Translations under genes and position numbers: made by a program
Notes under the pieces: generated by a model
What the model was told of the DNA's origin: nothing
The model's database searches: none
Seen by the model: the letters and a program-made list of their open reading frames with translations, nothing else
In this document: piece after piece, positions 23,713-35,875 of the stretch
Layout of the letters: the number at the start of each line of letters is the position of its first letter
Position numbering within the stretch: position 1 is the stretch's first letter
Origin: Artemisia argyi
Taxonomy: Eukaryota > Streptophyta > Magnoliopsida > Asterales > Asteraceae
Length of the DNA stretch: 64,000 bases
Assembly (NCBI GenBank): GCA_030686995.1
Contig: CM060691.1
Coordinates: 64,283,853 to 64,347,852 of the forward strand
Direction: 5' to 3'

Positions 23713-26012
23713 CTAGGCAATGACAAGAGGACGAGAAATCGAACGATCGGCAAGCTCCAAAGTCATGCACGTGGGAGTGAGTTCAGGAAGAGAGAGTTTC
23801 TTCCACACAGAATATGGCATCAGGTTAATGCTAGCACCTAAATCAGCTAAGGTGAAGCATTCAACCATACCCGGGAAAGTACAAGGAATGAGAAATTTCC
23901 CGGGGTCTCCAAGCTTTTCAAGAAGCTTTTTCAAGAGAACTGCTGAGCAGTGCTCATTTAGAGGAGTTCTTGCCATCTCAAAGAGTTTTTCTTTATTACT
24001 CAACAGATTTTTGATTGTTGATGCAAACTTGGGCATCAAGAGAATAGCATTCGCGAAGCTAATATGAAAGCGCAAATCTTGGAAGATTTGGAAAAATTTA
24101 TCCATTTGGTGATTAGCTTTTTCACGGAGCTTTTGTTCATTGAGATGAGATGGATAAGGAATAGAAGTTTTGGATTTTGGGTTGTCCCCTGGAGTTTCTG
24201 GTGGTTCAAAGACAACTCCAGGCTTACATCTGGTTTCAGGATTAACCTGAGGTTGGACGTGTGCTGTACTTCGTGGGCTAGGAGTTTGCACCTTGTCCTT
24301 TGTCATCTCAGGCTCACGATCCACTACCTTTGGAGGAGAAGGAGAAGAGGTAGTAGGAATCGCGGGTTCATCATATGAAGCACCACTTCGTGTTGTGATC
24401 GCCTTAGCATCGCCCCTCGGGTTAGCGATCGTGTTGCTCGGTAAAGTAGTACCTGAGCCCGAGGATCGATCATTTAAAGACTTCTTGATGTTAGAAATAT
24501 GGCTGACCAGCAACTTGTTCAACTCTTCTTGGGACTTCATGAATTGCTTTAACAACTCATCAGATGAAGGCCCGGTTGGAACAATGGCTTGATTCGGATT
24601 AGGAAGATTTTGAGCTCGATTGTTCGGATTGGGGCCTTGATTGAAATTTCCTTGGTTTTGATGATGGAAATTCCCTTGATTCTGGTGATTGTTTCCATGA
24701 AAGTTCCCGGAGTTGAAATTACCCTGACCTTGGTTCCGGTTAAAGTTTCCTTGATCTTGGTATTGGAAACCTTGATTTTGGAAACCTTGGTTTTGATTTT
24801 GGAAACCGTAACCCTGACTAAAGTTACCTTGGTTTTGATAACCTTGGTTCACTCTATTTTGATTTTGGCCACAGTTTTGGACATTTTGGTTTTGATTAAA
24901 ACCGGGAGGTCCAGGATAATGGTGAGGACGATAGTTCGGGTCCATAGGAGGGCGGTATTGATTGCCTCCTTGATTTTGGGACCCGACAACAGCATTAGCT
25001 TCATATGGAGTACCATTAGTAGTTGTGCAATTGTAGTAGGCATGCGGCCCACCACAAGTCACACAGACTTCCACTTTTTTAACCTCAGCAGGGGGAGGAT
25101 GTTGTGGAAATGAAACTTTCTTTATTTGGGTGAGAACCAAAGCTTGGATCGCTTCAGTGAGCTTGTCAAGCTTAGCATCTGTGCTAGATTGACCCACAGA
25201 AGATGAAGAAGAAGGACCCGCATTAATTTGAGAAACAATCGGTTTGCTTCGTGTTGAGCGGACCTTAGACGTGTTTTCTATGATCTGTAAAGCTTCTTTT
25301 GTGGTTCTACTCAAGAAATTACCTCCCGCGAAGGCATTGAGAGAATCCTGATCAGCTTGGCTCACGCCATTGTAGAAAGTATCGAGTTGCATCAACTCGG
25401 AGAAACCATGATGTGGACACTTGCGAAGTAATTCTTTGAAACGGTCCCACGCTTCACCAAAAGATTCATCGTAGTTTTGAGTGAACTTGGTGATTTCGTT
25501 CTTAAGACTCGTGGTCTTGGAAGGTGGGAAGAATTCATTCACAAATTTTTTCACAAGATCTTCCCATGTCTCAATAGATCGTGGAGGTTGTTTTTCAAGC
25601 CAAATCTGGGCTTGTCCCTCCAGGGAGAATGGGAAGAGAAGAAGTTTGATTGCTTCACACGGGACATTTTTGTATTTGATGGTCGAAGTGATTTTATTGA
25701 ACCATCGAATGTGAGCATGAGGGTCGTCCCTCTCAAAACCGTAGAATTGACTTGAGGTTACAAGATTGAGTAACCGGTTTTGAGCTCAAAATTATCAGCC
25801 ACGATGGCTGGAACAACAATGGCATCTCCGTAACCCTCGATGGGTGCTTGGAGAAGCTCACACATGGGGCGGTCTTCCGCCATGGTGACAGTAGGTGTGA
25901 CAACAGTACGGATCTCAGATCCGACTGTTGGTGCAGAACGTCTACGAGGTCTTCGAGGTTTCCGGACAAGCTCACGTAATGGGCTAGTGGACCTTGAAGA
26001 ACGAGTGCGCAT
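23713..26012 (-). pseudogene. Athila gag and protease, frameshifted
   Basis: Gag begins at the ATG at 26012 (MRTRSSRSTSPLREL), an Arg-rich start with a stop just upstream. The first frame runs to about 25755 (..ADNFELKTG) and then breaks. The following capsid sequence is in another frame from about 25770, so one indel lies near there. From 25554 the frame includes the capsid segment (NEFFPPSKT, ETWEDL upstream), a zinc knuckle C-x2-C-x3-H-x4-C at about residues 164-176, a long Asn/Gln/Gly-rich stretch (190-330), a Ser/Pro linker, and the protease active site ADLGASINLMP (D571). It ends at a TAG (23713-23715) directly before DVFVKVGKF, which continues the protease in the same frame. Confidence 0.92.
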
Positions 26013-26297
26013 GCACTAGGGATAAAAACTTTTTGGACAATATTTTTGGTATCGTCCCGTAATCTAAAATCGTTTTTCTTTAAGAATCACCTTAAAAGAA
26101 AAGCGAATCAGAAAACGTTACGATATGTTTTGTTGTTTTTAGTTAATTAATTTTTTTTGGTGTTTTAACACTTTAGGAAAAGTGCTAATGACTTTTTTGT
26201 GTTTTGATTTTGAAAATATACACAAGTGGTGGTATTTGTACAGTGAGTGAGGTGAGATAACACTAATCTCGAAAGACGTTGCAGAAACGCGCACACC

Positions 26298-26315
26298 TCC
26301 CCGGCAGCGGCGCCA
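26298..26315 (-). other. Athila primer binding site (tRNA-Asp)
   Basis: On the minus strand, six bases after the 5' LTR, the sequence is TGGCGCCGCTGCCGGGGA. This is complementary to the 3' end of plant tRNA-Asp(GUC) with one mismatch, and is the primer type used by Athila elements. Confidence 0.9.
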
Positions 26316-26321
26316 AAAATT

Positions 26322-29300
26322 TGATTGGCTCCAAACGGTCAACCTAAACTGACCAGGGAATGGTCAACAAGGTCAAACAGCCTAGAGTCAATGCTCCGCG
26401 GAATATAGTGGTTTCCCCGGGTCGTTATGTCCCGACGAGGTGTGATGGTTAACAAACGGCTTTGTGATAGGGTGAATTTGGACAGGAAAAGGTTTGTGAG
26501 TGATTAAACTAGGGAATCTACAAAGAAATACCTTAAACAAGCTATAAAGATGATTACGTGAAAGTTAGAAACTTAAAAACTCTTGAAATCTAAAAACGCG
26601 TACGTTTACGTTTTAAATAACGTAAACGTACAAAATAAAACGTGAAAACTGAAATCTGAAAACACACAGGGGGTGAAAATTACTTTTTTACAAACTAAAA
26701 GATAAAAGAAAATTTTTAGAAAATTAAAATGTATTTTTACACTAATTAATTATTTAATATTAATTAATTACTTATTAACACTAATTATTAATATTTAAAA
26801 CACTTAAATACAATATAATATTAATTAAATACTAGAAAAATGAAAATAAAATTTCTAAAATTATAAAATAACTAAATACTAATTTTCAAATTAAAAATAA
26901 GTATTTTTGTCTTTTTGTGATTTTTCTATTAATTAATTACTAATTATTTATTAATTAACTAATAAAACTATTTTAAATTATAAAAATTAGTAAATGAACA
27001 TTAAAAATTCTAGAAAAAATCATAAAATTAAATTATATTATATAAAAGCTAGGAAAAATATAAAAACTAGGTCTTTCTTAATAAAAACTAATTATGCTAT
27101 TTAAAACTTAATTATTAATTAATAATTAATAAAACTAATATTAATTCTAATAAATAATAAATGATAAAATAAAAATCTGAAAAATTTACTAAAATTAATT
27201 TACTATAAAAGGTAATTAATAAAAATATAAAAAAGCTAAGTACTTAATAAAAATTTAAAAACTGAAAATTAAAATTTAAATAAAATTAAATAGGAACTAT
27301 CACTTGAAATTAATTTTTGATTTTCTGGAATTTTATTTTGGAAACTTGTTTTACACCTAAAATTGGAAAACTTTTGTAAAAACAAACGTGGTGGAACTCA
27401 AAAATAAGCACAACAAATGCTTATTTATTGGACACTTGACTTTGATCAACTGTCTAAGCTATAAGCTTGAAATAAGCTTTGAGCTGAGAAACCAGGTGTG
27501 GAATTGGGTTTGAACAAGTTGAGAGATTGGAAATAAGCTAATACAAACCAAAAGAATACCCTGAATAAGCAATAAGTAGTGAAATAAGCTAATTGAGCAT
27601 CTTGCTCAACTCAGAAAAAGGGACAAAGTTGGTGACTGTCTAGGGGGCCCACTAGGATGATTGGGGGCACAAGCCTGGGTGCATTGGAAAGCTACTCACC
27701 TAGGGAGCTCAAAGAACCAAGGTGTGAACCATGGGGCCCACAGATGTGCTCAGGAGAGACCCTGGAAGTGGGAGTGTTGGGCTGAGTGTATGTGTAGCAG
27801 GGCATGACATTGCCCTGCAGGCTACTTTGATCAGGTGTGGACAACACAATAAAAATCATAAAAATGAAATGACCATGGGACATCAAATATGAGGTGGTAG
27901 ACTAAACACACAATAAATTTCACAGTTTAAATCAACACACAAAAATCATATAAATTCTTGGAACTTTTGTAAAAATCTGAAAAACATGCACATTTGACTT
28001 TTCATATGAACTAGCACTTTTGACTTTGGTGGATTTCTACTTGATCCTACATACTAAATAAGTTATAACAAGCTATAATAAAGCTACTCTAAGCTAAATG
28101 TATCAATTGTAAGCTAATGGGGTGGGTTTGAGGTCTCACAGCCCCAACAGTTAACTGTTGGAGGCTTTGGAGTGTGATTTTGACTTTTCTGCTATTAAAG
28201 TCCCAAGTTAATGGTCAAATTGACTCTATTGACCTAATGTGACAGTATTAGAACCATAAACAACAACACACACCTTCAAGAACACAGATCATAGGCTTAA
28301 ACCAAACACCCCTTATGGTTCACTGTTTGATGGTTTTCAAAGCAGACATACAACTTAAACATTAAACATGAAATCTAATATTATATTAACACTAAATAAA
28401 CATAAAGGAACTGAAATAAACACTAAAGTACATAGGCTACAGTAAATTACAAAGATTTATGAAAAGTACTTACAGTTGGTTTCCAGGTGAACTTCAAACC
28501 AAGAACATGTATACAAACCTAACCTACAGCCTCCCTGAGGCATTAATACCATATAACTCCAGAATCCATCCAACTTCTTGCTTCAAATTGCCTTGAAAAC
28601 TGATTTTTATTATTTATTTATTTATTTGGAATTTTGATGAATTATTGATGAAACACAATCACACTTGTTTCACTACCTTGAAAGCTTATAAAAACCTGTA
28701 TTTAAGCTTAATGGAACTAGTTGAATCACTAACTAACAACTTTTAACATCATTTGAAACAACTTGAGATTTTGAGTGAAAATGGACAAAAACTAAATTCA
28801 ACTGAAGATACTTTAATTGATGCTTGAAATGAGTTTATAATACACTGAAAATAATTATTACAACAATTTTAAGCTAGGAATTACGCTAGGGAAGTGGAAT
28901 TTATAAAAACAACATTAAGACTAATTTTCTAAACTACTACTACTCTCATATCCCATCATTCTTCATTTCTCTTGACTTTTATAACCCCTAGAGACCATCT
29001 CTGACTTTCCCACTTCAATCTTGGCCGTAGGATAGCTTCATTTGATCTCAGCCATTCAAATGCGTTTTGGCGCCAAATTGTGTTTTGGCAGATGTAGTGG
29101 AGTTTGGTGAGAATTTAATGAGGAGGGGGGATGTATGGGTGTAGGTGAGGTAATATTAATGAGGGTTGGTGGTAAAGGTGAGGTTGGAGGGGGGGGGGAC
29201 ATTTCCTGGTTTTGCGCTGGGTGTTGGGGGAAGAAGGAGGGTCAAAGGGTCGTTTGACCCTGCGTTGGGTTATTATAAAAACGGGAGTTGGGCTGGGCTT

Positions 29301-29874
29301 TGTGGTGGACTGGATCATGGCTTTGGTTTGGGATGGGAATTGGATTTGGTCTTATTAATAAGGGTCCGGATGGTTTGTAAGTTAACAAGGACCAACTTTG
29401 TAATTTTACCAAACATGAAGCACTGAAAGTGTAATTTTCCAAATTGCTTCCAATGACCAAAAATGTTATAAATCCAAAGTCCAAAGACCTTTTTTGCCAT
29501 TTTCCAATTTTCAAAATTTCCCAGGGATCTATTTTGCCATTTTTGAATTCTCAGGGACCAAACTTGTAATTTTGGAAAACTTATTACCCAAATGTAATTT
29601 TTTATGATTTTTGACTTTCAAAACCTTGGGTTGACTTTTCCTTTCAAAATAAATGCATAGGGACTAAATTTGACAAGTTTTGAAACTTGGGGGACTGAAA
29701 CTGCCAATATTGCAAACTTTGTACATTTTTTCTTTGTTTTTGCACATTTTGCATTTAAAACACATAAAACACAATCCCTGGGATAATTTAAGTATTTTGA
29801 TATCTTTTTGATTGTTTTTGTATGTTTTGGCAGTTTAAATACATAAAAAACGATGAGTGTTTGAGCACTCATCA
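26322..29874 (-). repeat. Athila 5' LTR (3553 bp)
   Basis: Partner of 15778-19356 with the same termini. Its TGATGAGTGCTC end folds with the adjoining CACTCATC. The interior is strongly A/T-rich at 26700-27300 (plus coordinates) and closer to genic composition at 27600-29300. Confidence 0.95.
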
Positions 29875-29879
29875 CTTAT

Positions 29880-31512
29880 CAACTGAGCAACGGCCGCAAA
29901 ATGTATTGGGAGAGGGAAACTTAAGATTACATTGGAGCAATCAATTAATCAGCATTTTGTAGAGGTGTCATTATGTATTGGTGCCGGAGAATTGTAGGTA
30001 ACGTTTTATGTTTGTGATGATAGCGAGATCATTGTAGACTTGAAAACTGCTAATCATATTAAAAATGCAAATAGTTTAAAGTGGCTGCACTATATATCTC
30101 ACAACAAACAACAACTAATCTTTTGTAACCGAATGATCAGTGTAGACTTGATAATTATGCAATTATTTAAGATGCAAAACCATAGTTTTTTCCACCACCG
30201 ACTTCTTAACTTACTAAAAATGGTTTAAATCTTGATATGTGTTTAGAAAAACACGATTTTTTGTCCTGAGACATGAGGCGAGCCCGTTTTCGACTGAGCG
30301 GCAGACCCAACACTTGATCATAGAATGTTACTGCAAAACGTATTGATATAGTCGATTAGAAATCAAAACTATACACAGAATTTGAATTGCTCAGATCCTA
30401 GAACATAGAACACGTTTTTTCATGAATCCACAAAAGCTTAAGACATGTACAGGGAAGATTTGATACTAGAAGTTATAAAAAGAACATATAAGTATTTTGC
30501 TCATTATTTGTTGCAAATTGCAGCAGCTATTGCTGTTGTTGGTGGTACAGATTGCTCCTGCTTCGGGTCATCAGCTTGCTCCTTTCTCCATCTCTAGAAA
30601 CCTTTCCCATCAGGTTGCTCCTTTCTCCGTCTCTAGAATGTTGTCACTCGTAAAATCTGCTTCAATAGGATTGTGTTTTTTTCACCGGAACAAGTCTCCT
30701 GCACGATTTTCGTTACAACTCAGGAGATTAGGTAATCACATATTCACATATTCTATACAACAGTTGCTTTGTAATTTTGCATTTAAAATACACTTTGGGC
30801 TACTCATGACCCGTTTGATCCATTTTGCTTTAATAGACTTATTACATTACTATGTTGTCATGTAAGCAACCCTAAAAGGAATTGGTAGTGTTTTTGTATA
30901 TACTGCTAAAAAGTACTAGCAACAACCTTTACAATCCACAACTTATGTTGATAATCCAGCTTTGCTTATTGTTTACCACCTAATCTTCTTTTATTACAGG
31001 TTGTATGGATTACAGATTTTATAAATTACTGACGCAAGTTGGGGAATTGGTATGTAATATCTTAGCTTTTGGTTATTTTTCTTACTGTTATTTATTTCTA
31101 CGTGCTCAGAATTTAAGACTCGGGATATTTATGCATTGACAGATACACATGTTGGGGTGGAGATTGCAAGTGCTATGGTGAGTCAAACTAAAAATGGACG
31201 GATTAGGTAATGAGTCAAAGATAAAAATGGACGGGTTCGGTAATGGGTGAAAATGTGTTGGGTTAATCCACCCATGTTATTGCCGTTTTTTTATTTATTT
31301 ACAGGTTTTAGATAGTTATATGTAGATTTAATGTTATAAAATAACGTTTAATTATTTTGTAACAGGAATCCACATCTTCATCAAACTCAATATATGGATG
31401 CTAAAAGATGTTGCAGTACTAAAGTATATAAGGAAACCGGAAACTGTTGTAGTACTGAAGATTTTCAACAGGAATGCTATGGTTTATAGACGGTAAAAAA
31501 TACATGAGTTTC
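29880..31512 (+). other. Exon-like remnants right of the Athila insertion, unidentified
   Basis: This continues the sequence cut by Athila at 15777. Several short stretches are bounded by plausible splice signals: an open frame at 30497-30865 that includes an imperfect 40-base tandem repeat (AGGTTGCTCCTTTCTC-type at about 30570 and 30611); about 50 bases at 31001-31050 (..TTACAG/GTTGTATGG .. GAATTG/GTATG); 31142-31175 (GACAG/ATACACATG .. CTATG/GTGAG); and 31365-31489, which is Cys-rich (KRCCSTK, GNCCSTED). No family was recognised. Confidence 0.25.
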
Positions 31513-31734
31513 ACTATAACTTAACATGAGAAACTGATTACAGGTGCCTTGAAAGCTTAAAATATCAGGTATCATTTCAAAACACAACACAAACACCTTA
31601 TTTTTTCTAAAACAACTAATTTGTTACTTTTGTTCTTTGCAGATCAAATAATGCAATTTTGTTCTGGTGTAATCATTATAAAGTGGCTACTTCATTGATC
31701 ATTTCGTCATAATTAAAGCATTCAATATGTTTTA

Positions 31735-31812
31735 ACTAAAAAAATGCTAACTAAAAAGAAACTACCCACTATAACAAAATTAACGCATCCGATAAAACCA
31801 ACACTTATGAAC
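31735..31812. repeat. Dispersed ~75-base repeat, copy 1
   Basis: The stretch around AAAAAGAAACTACCCACTAT and ACGCATCCGATAAAACCAAC recurs at 34393-34470 in the same orientation with few changes. It may be an end of a non-autonomous element, but no termini could be fixed. Confidence 0.6.
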
Positions 31813-31867
31813 TACATTTTAAAGAGTCAAATGCCTTTTTCCTAAGCATCTAAAAGAATTGTCATTG

Positions 31868-32228
31868 CAGGTGTGTCACGGTGACAGACCACTCCTCCAA
31901 GAACAAATGCTACAGAAACAACAAGAAGGCGACAATCGGTGCCTCCATAAAGACGTATTGCACAAACATCAAGAGTAACAAGTTCACGTGCAGGTAGGTA
32001 GTATGCAATAACCTAATCAAAATCTTTTTTGCGTTCATTCATTCATTTCCAGATGCATAATGTACTTACTATTGTGTAGGCCCCCGAAACTTACAGTGAT
32101 AAAAAAAATGGAAAACACCCCCACCGCATCTGCATGTATGCTTTATACGGGGGCTTTAGAAGAAATGGAAGCGGACGCACTAAGTGTAGCAACGGCTACA
32201 TCTGTTTCTTCTAAAAGAACGGTAAGTG
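31868..32228 (+). other. Two exon-like stretches, unidentified
   Basis: CATTGCAG/GTGTGTCACGG opens a stretch to CACGTGCAG/GTAGG (31994), giving a Lys/Asn/Cys-rich peptide (KNKCYRNNKK, KTYCTNIKSNKFTC). A second runs from about 32080 to AAAAGAACG/GTAAGTG at 32222, with PPKLTVIKKMENTPTASACM and then an Ala/Ser-rich part. Splice signals and composition suggest real exons of a decayed gene. The family is unknown. Confidence 0.3.
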
Positions 32229-33086
32229 TTTGTCGTCAGCTGAAAAAAGTGTCAATTAGCGTTTTGTACTGTACATTAGTTTCGGGATACCTTTGTTAAA
32301 AAAAACATCACAAACCAAATACAACGAAAAAAAGACCCCGCTGCGGCCGGCCGCCGCCACCCTTGTAGTATAAGGTAAGATTCGAACCTCAAGAAGATAG
32401 TATCTACACTACTTAACGAAATTTAATATTGTGCAGACTATTAAATTAAAACTTAGTGAAAAGACTAAAGTCTTGTGGTTTACCGATACTTCATATAGTA
32501 TAAGAATGTTTGGGCTCAATTCATGTGAGACAAATTTGCAATGTATAGTTTGATATAAACTTTATTAGTTGCCCTGTTTTAATTACTATTTAGTAACATG
32601 GTGGCTTTGAAGGAAGGTTCCCGAATCTGTATTAAAATTTGTAAAAAAATTATAATTCTTCAAATTAAATTTCTTAAAACTTTTTGTTAAAACGGACCCC
32701 GTTCTACTGTTGTAGGAAATACTAGAGACTTTTCAAGAAACATAATTTTGGTATGACGAAAAAGGAAGCAAGAGTTGCTGTATGCATCATACTATTGTCA
32801 ATAAAGTTATTGTATGCATCATACTATTGTCAACATATACTCTTCGGTTGCAATATTATGGGTTTATTTAAATCTGGAATAGCTCATAGATCCACTTTCT
32901 TGGGCCTATGATCTTCTCAAATATCAAGAGGCAATGGAGTTGAATAAGCTATAAGCTCATCAATCTTTTGTAGATTCAAACAGACTCATAAGCCGGTTAA
33001 ATAAGCTAACCCAAACACCCCCTTAGATATCAAGTGTGCATTTTGGGGTCCCTTTATTGACATATGGCTGTTCTTCATTTGAATAC
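32229..33086. other. Non-coding sequence with a GC-rich hairpin
   Basis: At about 32336-32357 a GC-rich stretch (CCCGCTGCGGCCGGCCGCCG) interrupts AT-rich DNA. Nearby AAGATTCGAACC is, on the minus strand, similar to a tRNA-type B box, so a SINE relic is possible, but no A box or tail could be defined. A 30-base duplication (TGTATGCATCATACTATTGT) occurs at about 32779 and 32813. Confidence 0.35.
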
Positions 33087-34392
33087 AGGTGTGCTTGCAA
33101 TGCAATGGTGGCAGCTTTTGCAGCTAAACAACTTTATAACCATTGGAAGGTTCGTAAACTTATTTGTGTACGCTTTCTAATTGTCGCATATTATATGTAC
33201 GTCATTTCTAAATTATATTGAAGAACGCTAATTATACATTTTTTTAACCAGACTGTTGTCTATTTTTAAATTGTATGCTTTTATAAAATTGCAGCAAATG
33301 TAAAACAGAAAATGGGCCTTTTGCTGAAGCCGTAAGGCTTTTCTTGACCATAGCCAACTAAACATTACTACATTTAAAACATCTGTTTTGGATATTTCCT
33401 GATTACTAGCTATACACTTTTAGCTCATCATGTTCTAACTCCCCTTTTTATACCTTTTTTATGATTCCTTATTGACCAACAGTTTTCTTACTTTGACCCT
33501 AATCAAATTTTATTCCTTTTTCTATACTTTAGAATTGTTTTTACCTACTTTTGGAGAAGTATCAGTTTATACTTTATAAAATACAATTATACATTTAGCC
33601 TTTGACAATTTGTAATTAATACTTTCCAGATCATTTGACTTTAATGATATCTATGTGTAAACGATGATAGATCATTTCAAGCTGATAATATGAAATGGAT
33701 GCTAGCATGCATTGTCGTTTGTGATTTTTTCAAGCTGTAGTTAAAGAGTCTTGAAAATTAAGATACAAACTTCATCTATGTAACTTCATATTATAGCATG
33801 CTAATGTGAATTATAACATAGGTAATGCTTTAGTTTTATGTGTGTTTGGGATAAGCCTACTTATTGCTCGGAAGATAATGAAAAAACTACTATGCAAATA
33901 TACCGTCACAAAATTGAAAATATAGCCAATGAGAGGTTGTTCATTGACGTAACATCTTTTTTATCCTTTCATCACATGGAACAAGAAATTGTTAAATACC
34001 AAAATTCATATTGTGTTTTAATTCCTTCTGCAAGTTCGCAACTTTATGTATTGCTTTTAATTTTGCAGCCAATGTATTGATATTATCAGAAAGCCAGGCA
34101 CGCAATGCATTATCATCAATGATACTTGGGGGCTGCGGTACATTTGTCAGTTTTTTATTTAAGATGCTAATGTGCCCGACAAAACTCTAGAGCACAAGTA
34201 CCTTGATTTTATGTGTTGTTTTAAAGTACCATCATACGAAGGACGAGTATATAATCTTCACTAAGTGTAACATTGCTCTATTTTTGGCACATTTTGAATA
34301 TTAGATGTTTTACTGTACTAGAATATAAACGACTATATACCATGTAATGATCAACGTTGTGAAACGACACAACACAACATCATATGTATTTT
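33087..34392 (+). other. Scattered exon-like stretches, unidentified
   Basis: ATACAG/GTGTGCTTGCAATG to ATTGGAAG/GTTCG (33089-33149) encodes CACNAMVAAFAAKQLYNHWK in one frame. An open frame at 33838-34080 begins MCVWDKPTYCSEDNEKTTMQ. After GCAG at about 34070 a further stretch reads QCIDIIRKPGTQCIIINDTW. None matches a family that I know. The rest is AT-rich. Confidence 0.25.
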
Positions 34393-34470
34393 GGCTACAA
34401 AATGCTTATTAAAAAGAAACTACCGACTATAACAAAATTAACGCATCCGATAAAACCAACACCAACTATG
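34393..34470. repeat. Dispersed ~75-base repeat, copy 2, next to a GC-rich hairpin
   Basis: Second copy of 31735-31812. It is followed at 34471-34500 by CCCCGCCACAACGCGGCGGA, a GC-rich inverted repeat of the kind seen near ends of some plant non-autonomous elements, including Helitrons. The required Helitron 3' CTRR end was not identified. Confidence 0.5.
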
Positions 34471-34709
34471 ACGCCCCGCCACAACGCGGCGGACTGGTGC
34501 CCGACTCGTTACTATAAATGAGTGAATATATATACCCTGTATATTGTGTTGATCTGCTTGTAGTGAAGCAGTTGCTTTTATGTGCCAACTGAGTTAGACG
34601 TTAGCAGTCACAAAATCTTCTAAAAGTGTTCTCCTGCTTGTTAGTGCAAAATATGTGATGGGTATTGGATTGGGTTAGAATAGCATACTGGACTATTTTA
34701 GAGGGCCAT

Positions 34710-35227
34710 TGATGGAGTACGCTTGTACTATATCAAGTAATGAAGTGTTTACCTGCACAAATGAAAGTAAATCATTAGCCTTACCGTGGGGACGAACCTC
34801 ATGAGTGAGAGTAAGTAACCATGTTTTCTAGAGAATATTCAAAGTGTGTGTTGACATGTGTGAGAAAGTCATACATCATAAAATGTGTGAGGACCCCCTT
34901 TTAATAGCCGATTCCAATACCAGGTTTTCCTAGTATTTCGCCTATTATGGTTAGTGGCCAGAGTGGGACCCTTGTCAGGCAAGGATCTGCAATAATCGTC
35001 ATTACAGAAACAGGTCATCTTCCGCAACCCTTGGCTGATCCGCTGGAGGACTGTGGAAGTACCCTTTGGATGACCTACGTGCGTCTTTGTATATCCGGGC
35101 CGTAGCTCATTTGTTATTGGGCTTAGTGGCAGCCCAGTATACTTGCTTGTTTACTTTGTTGGGTCGGAGGCCAAATGTGTATAGTACGGTCCATGCCCAA
35201 TAGTCCTGCTATCCGTATTATTCGTCA
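34710..35227 (-). repeat. Tat 3' LTR (approximate)
   Basis: The inner end is clear: on the minus strand it begins TGACGAATAATACGG directly after a PPT. The outer end is set at TGATGGAGTACGC by analogy with the solo LTR at 2341-2822, which shares GTGAGAGTAAGTAA near the outer end and CGTCA at the inner end. The outer boundary may be off by tens of bases. Confidence 0.6.
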
Positions 35228-35238
35228 TAAAGTCCCCT
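35228..35238 (-). other. Tat polypurine tract
   Basis: On the minus strand TAAGGGGACTTTA immediately precedes the 3' LTR start TGACGA. Confidence 0.65.
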
Positions 35239-35687
35239 TAGTCTAGTTCGTTTATTGCATGCGGCCTGATTGGCTTCGTGCGGTAAATGTTGCTAGACTA
35301 AGGTTCCAAGCGGTTTCGTTTTCTCTACAGTTTGTTGCCTTTCCACGACACTTCGTTGTATTTGGTAAGTGAAGCATGTGAGACGTGGACGTGTCTTGGC
35401 CTATTGTATTTTGACTTGATTTGACCTGGTGGAACCTTTATCTTACTGTCATCCTCATCTTTTACTTTTGATCTGACCCGTCAATTCAAACGTCATTTGA
35501 CATGTGTCGTCATATGGTATTAACTTGAATTAAATATGTCGTGGGTGTAAATACCCGATTTGGTTATTACTATTCTACTTTCTTCTCTTTCACTATGTTT
35601 TGCCTTTAATTGCTATTCTTTTGTCGCACTTTTCTTCGAGAGATTTTTGAATTCTTCAGGTTAGATTTCGATACCTTTCTTTCCGCT

Positions 35688-35875
35688 ATGGGCACTATTA
35701 TGCATGTTAAATCCCTTCTTTCTCAAAAAGCACTTACCGACTTTTGTAGTAAATTTCATATTCCCCCAAAAGTTCATCCGTTATTACCCAATCAAAACCA
35801 AAGCGTACACGTGAGCCCTTCCGGGAAATTTATACTAGATTCTTTTTAGTATGCTAACTTTCGGTTGCCCCTGTC
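35688..35875 (+). pseudogene. Tat antisense ORF, first piece
   Basis: The ATG at 35688 opens a frame with ALTDFCSKFHIPPKVHPLLP and then YANFRLPL. This is the N-terminal pattern of the plant 'putative gypsy type transposon' family (PF04195-like) that Tat elements carry in antisense. An in-frame TAG at 35847-35849 follows ILDSF. The frame is then cut at the target-site duplication of the copia element and resumes at 44678. Confidence 0.8.

Larger units (their letters stand above)
15778..29874 (-). mobile_element. Full-length Athila-lineage Ty3/gypsy retrotransposon
   Basis: This 14.1-kb element is flanked by the perfect target duplication CTTAT (15773-15777 and 29875-29879). Reading on the minus strand, the order is 5' LTR (29874-26322), tRNA-Asp primer site, gag with a zinc knuckle, protease, RT, RNase H, integrase, an untranslated stretch, PPT and 3' LTR (19356-15778). 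LTRs begin TGATGAGT and end CCAATCA. The primer type, LTR size and polyprotein place it in Athila. Athila members often carry an env-like ORF after pol, but here only about 0.85 kb without a long ORF separates pol from the LTR. Gag-pol has one frameshift and three stops, so this copy cannot encode its own proteins. Confidence 0.95.

Noticed and set aside
24589..25113. 174-codon open frame opposite Athila gag
   Set aside because: Antisense shadow of the Asn/Gln/Gly-rich gag segment; hydrophobic composition follows from the complement of those codons.
32336..32400. tRNA-derived SINE suggested by a B-box-like motif
   Set aside because: No A box at the right distance, no poly-A or poly-T tail and no target duplication could be found.
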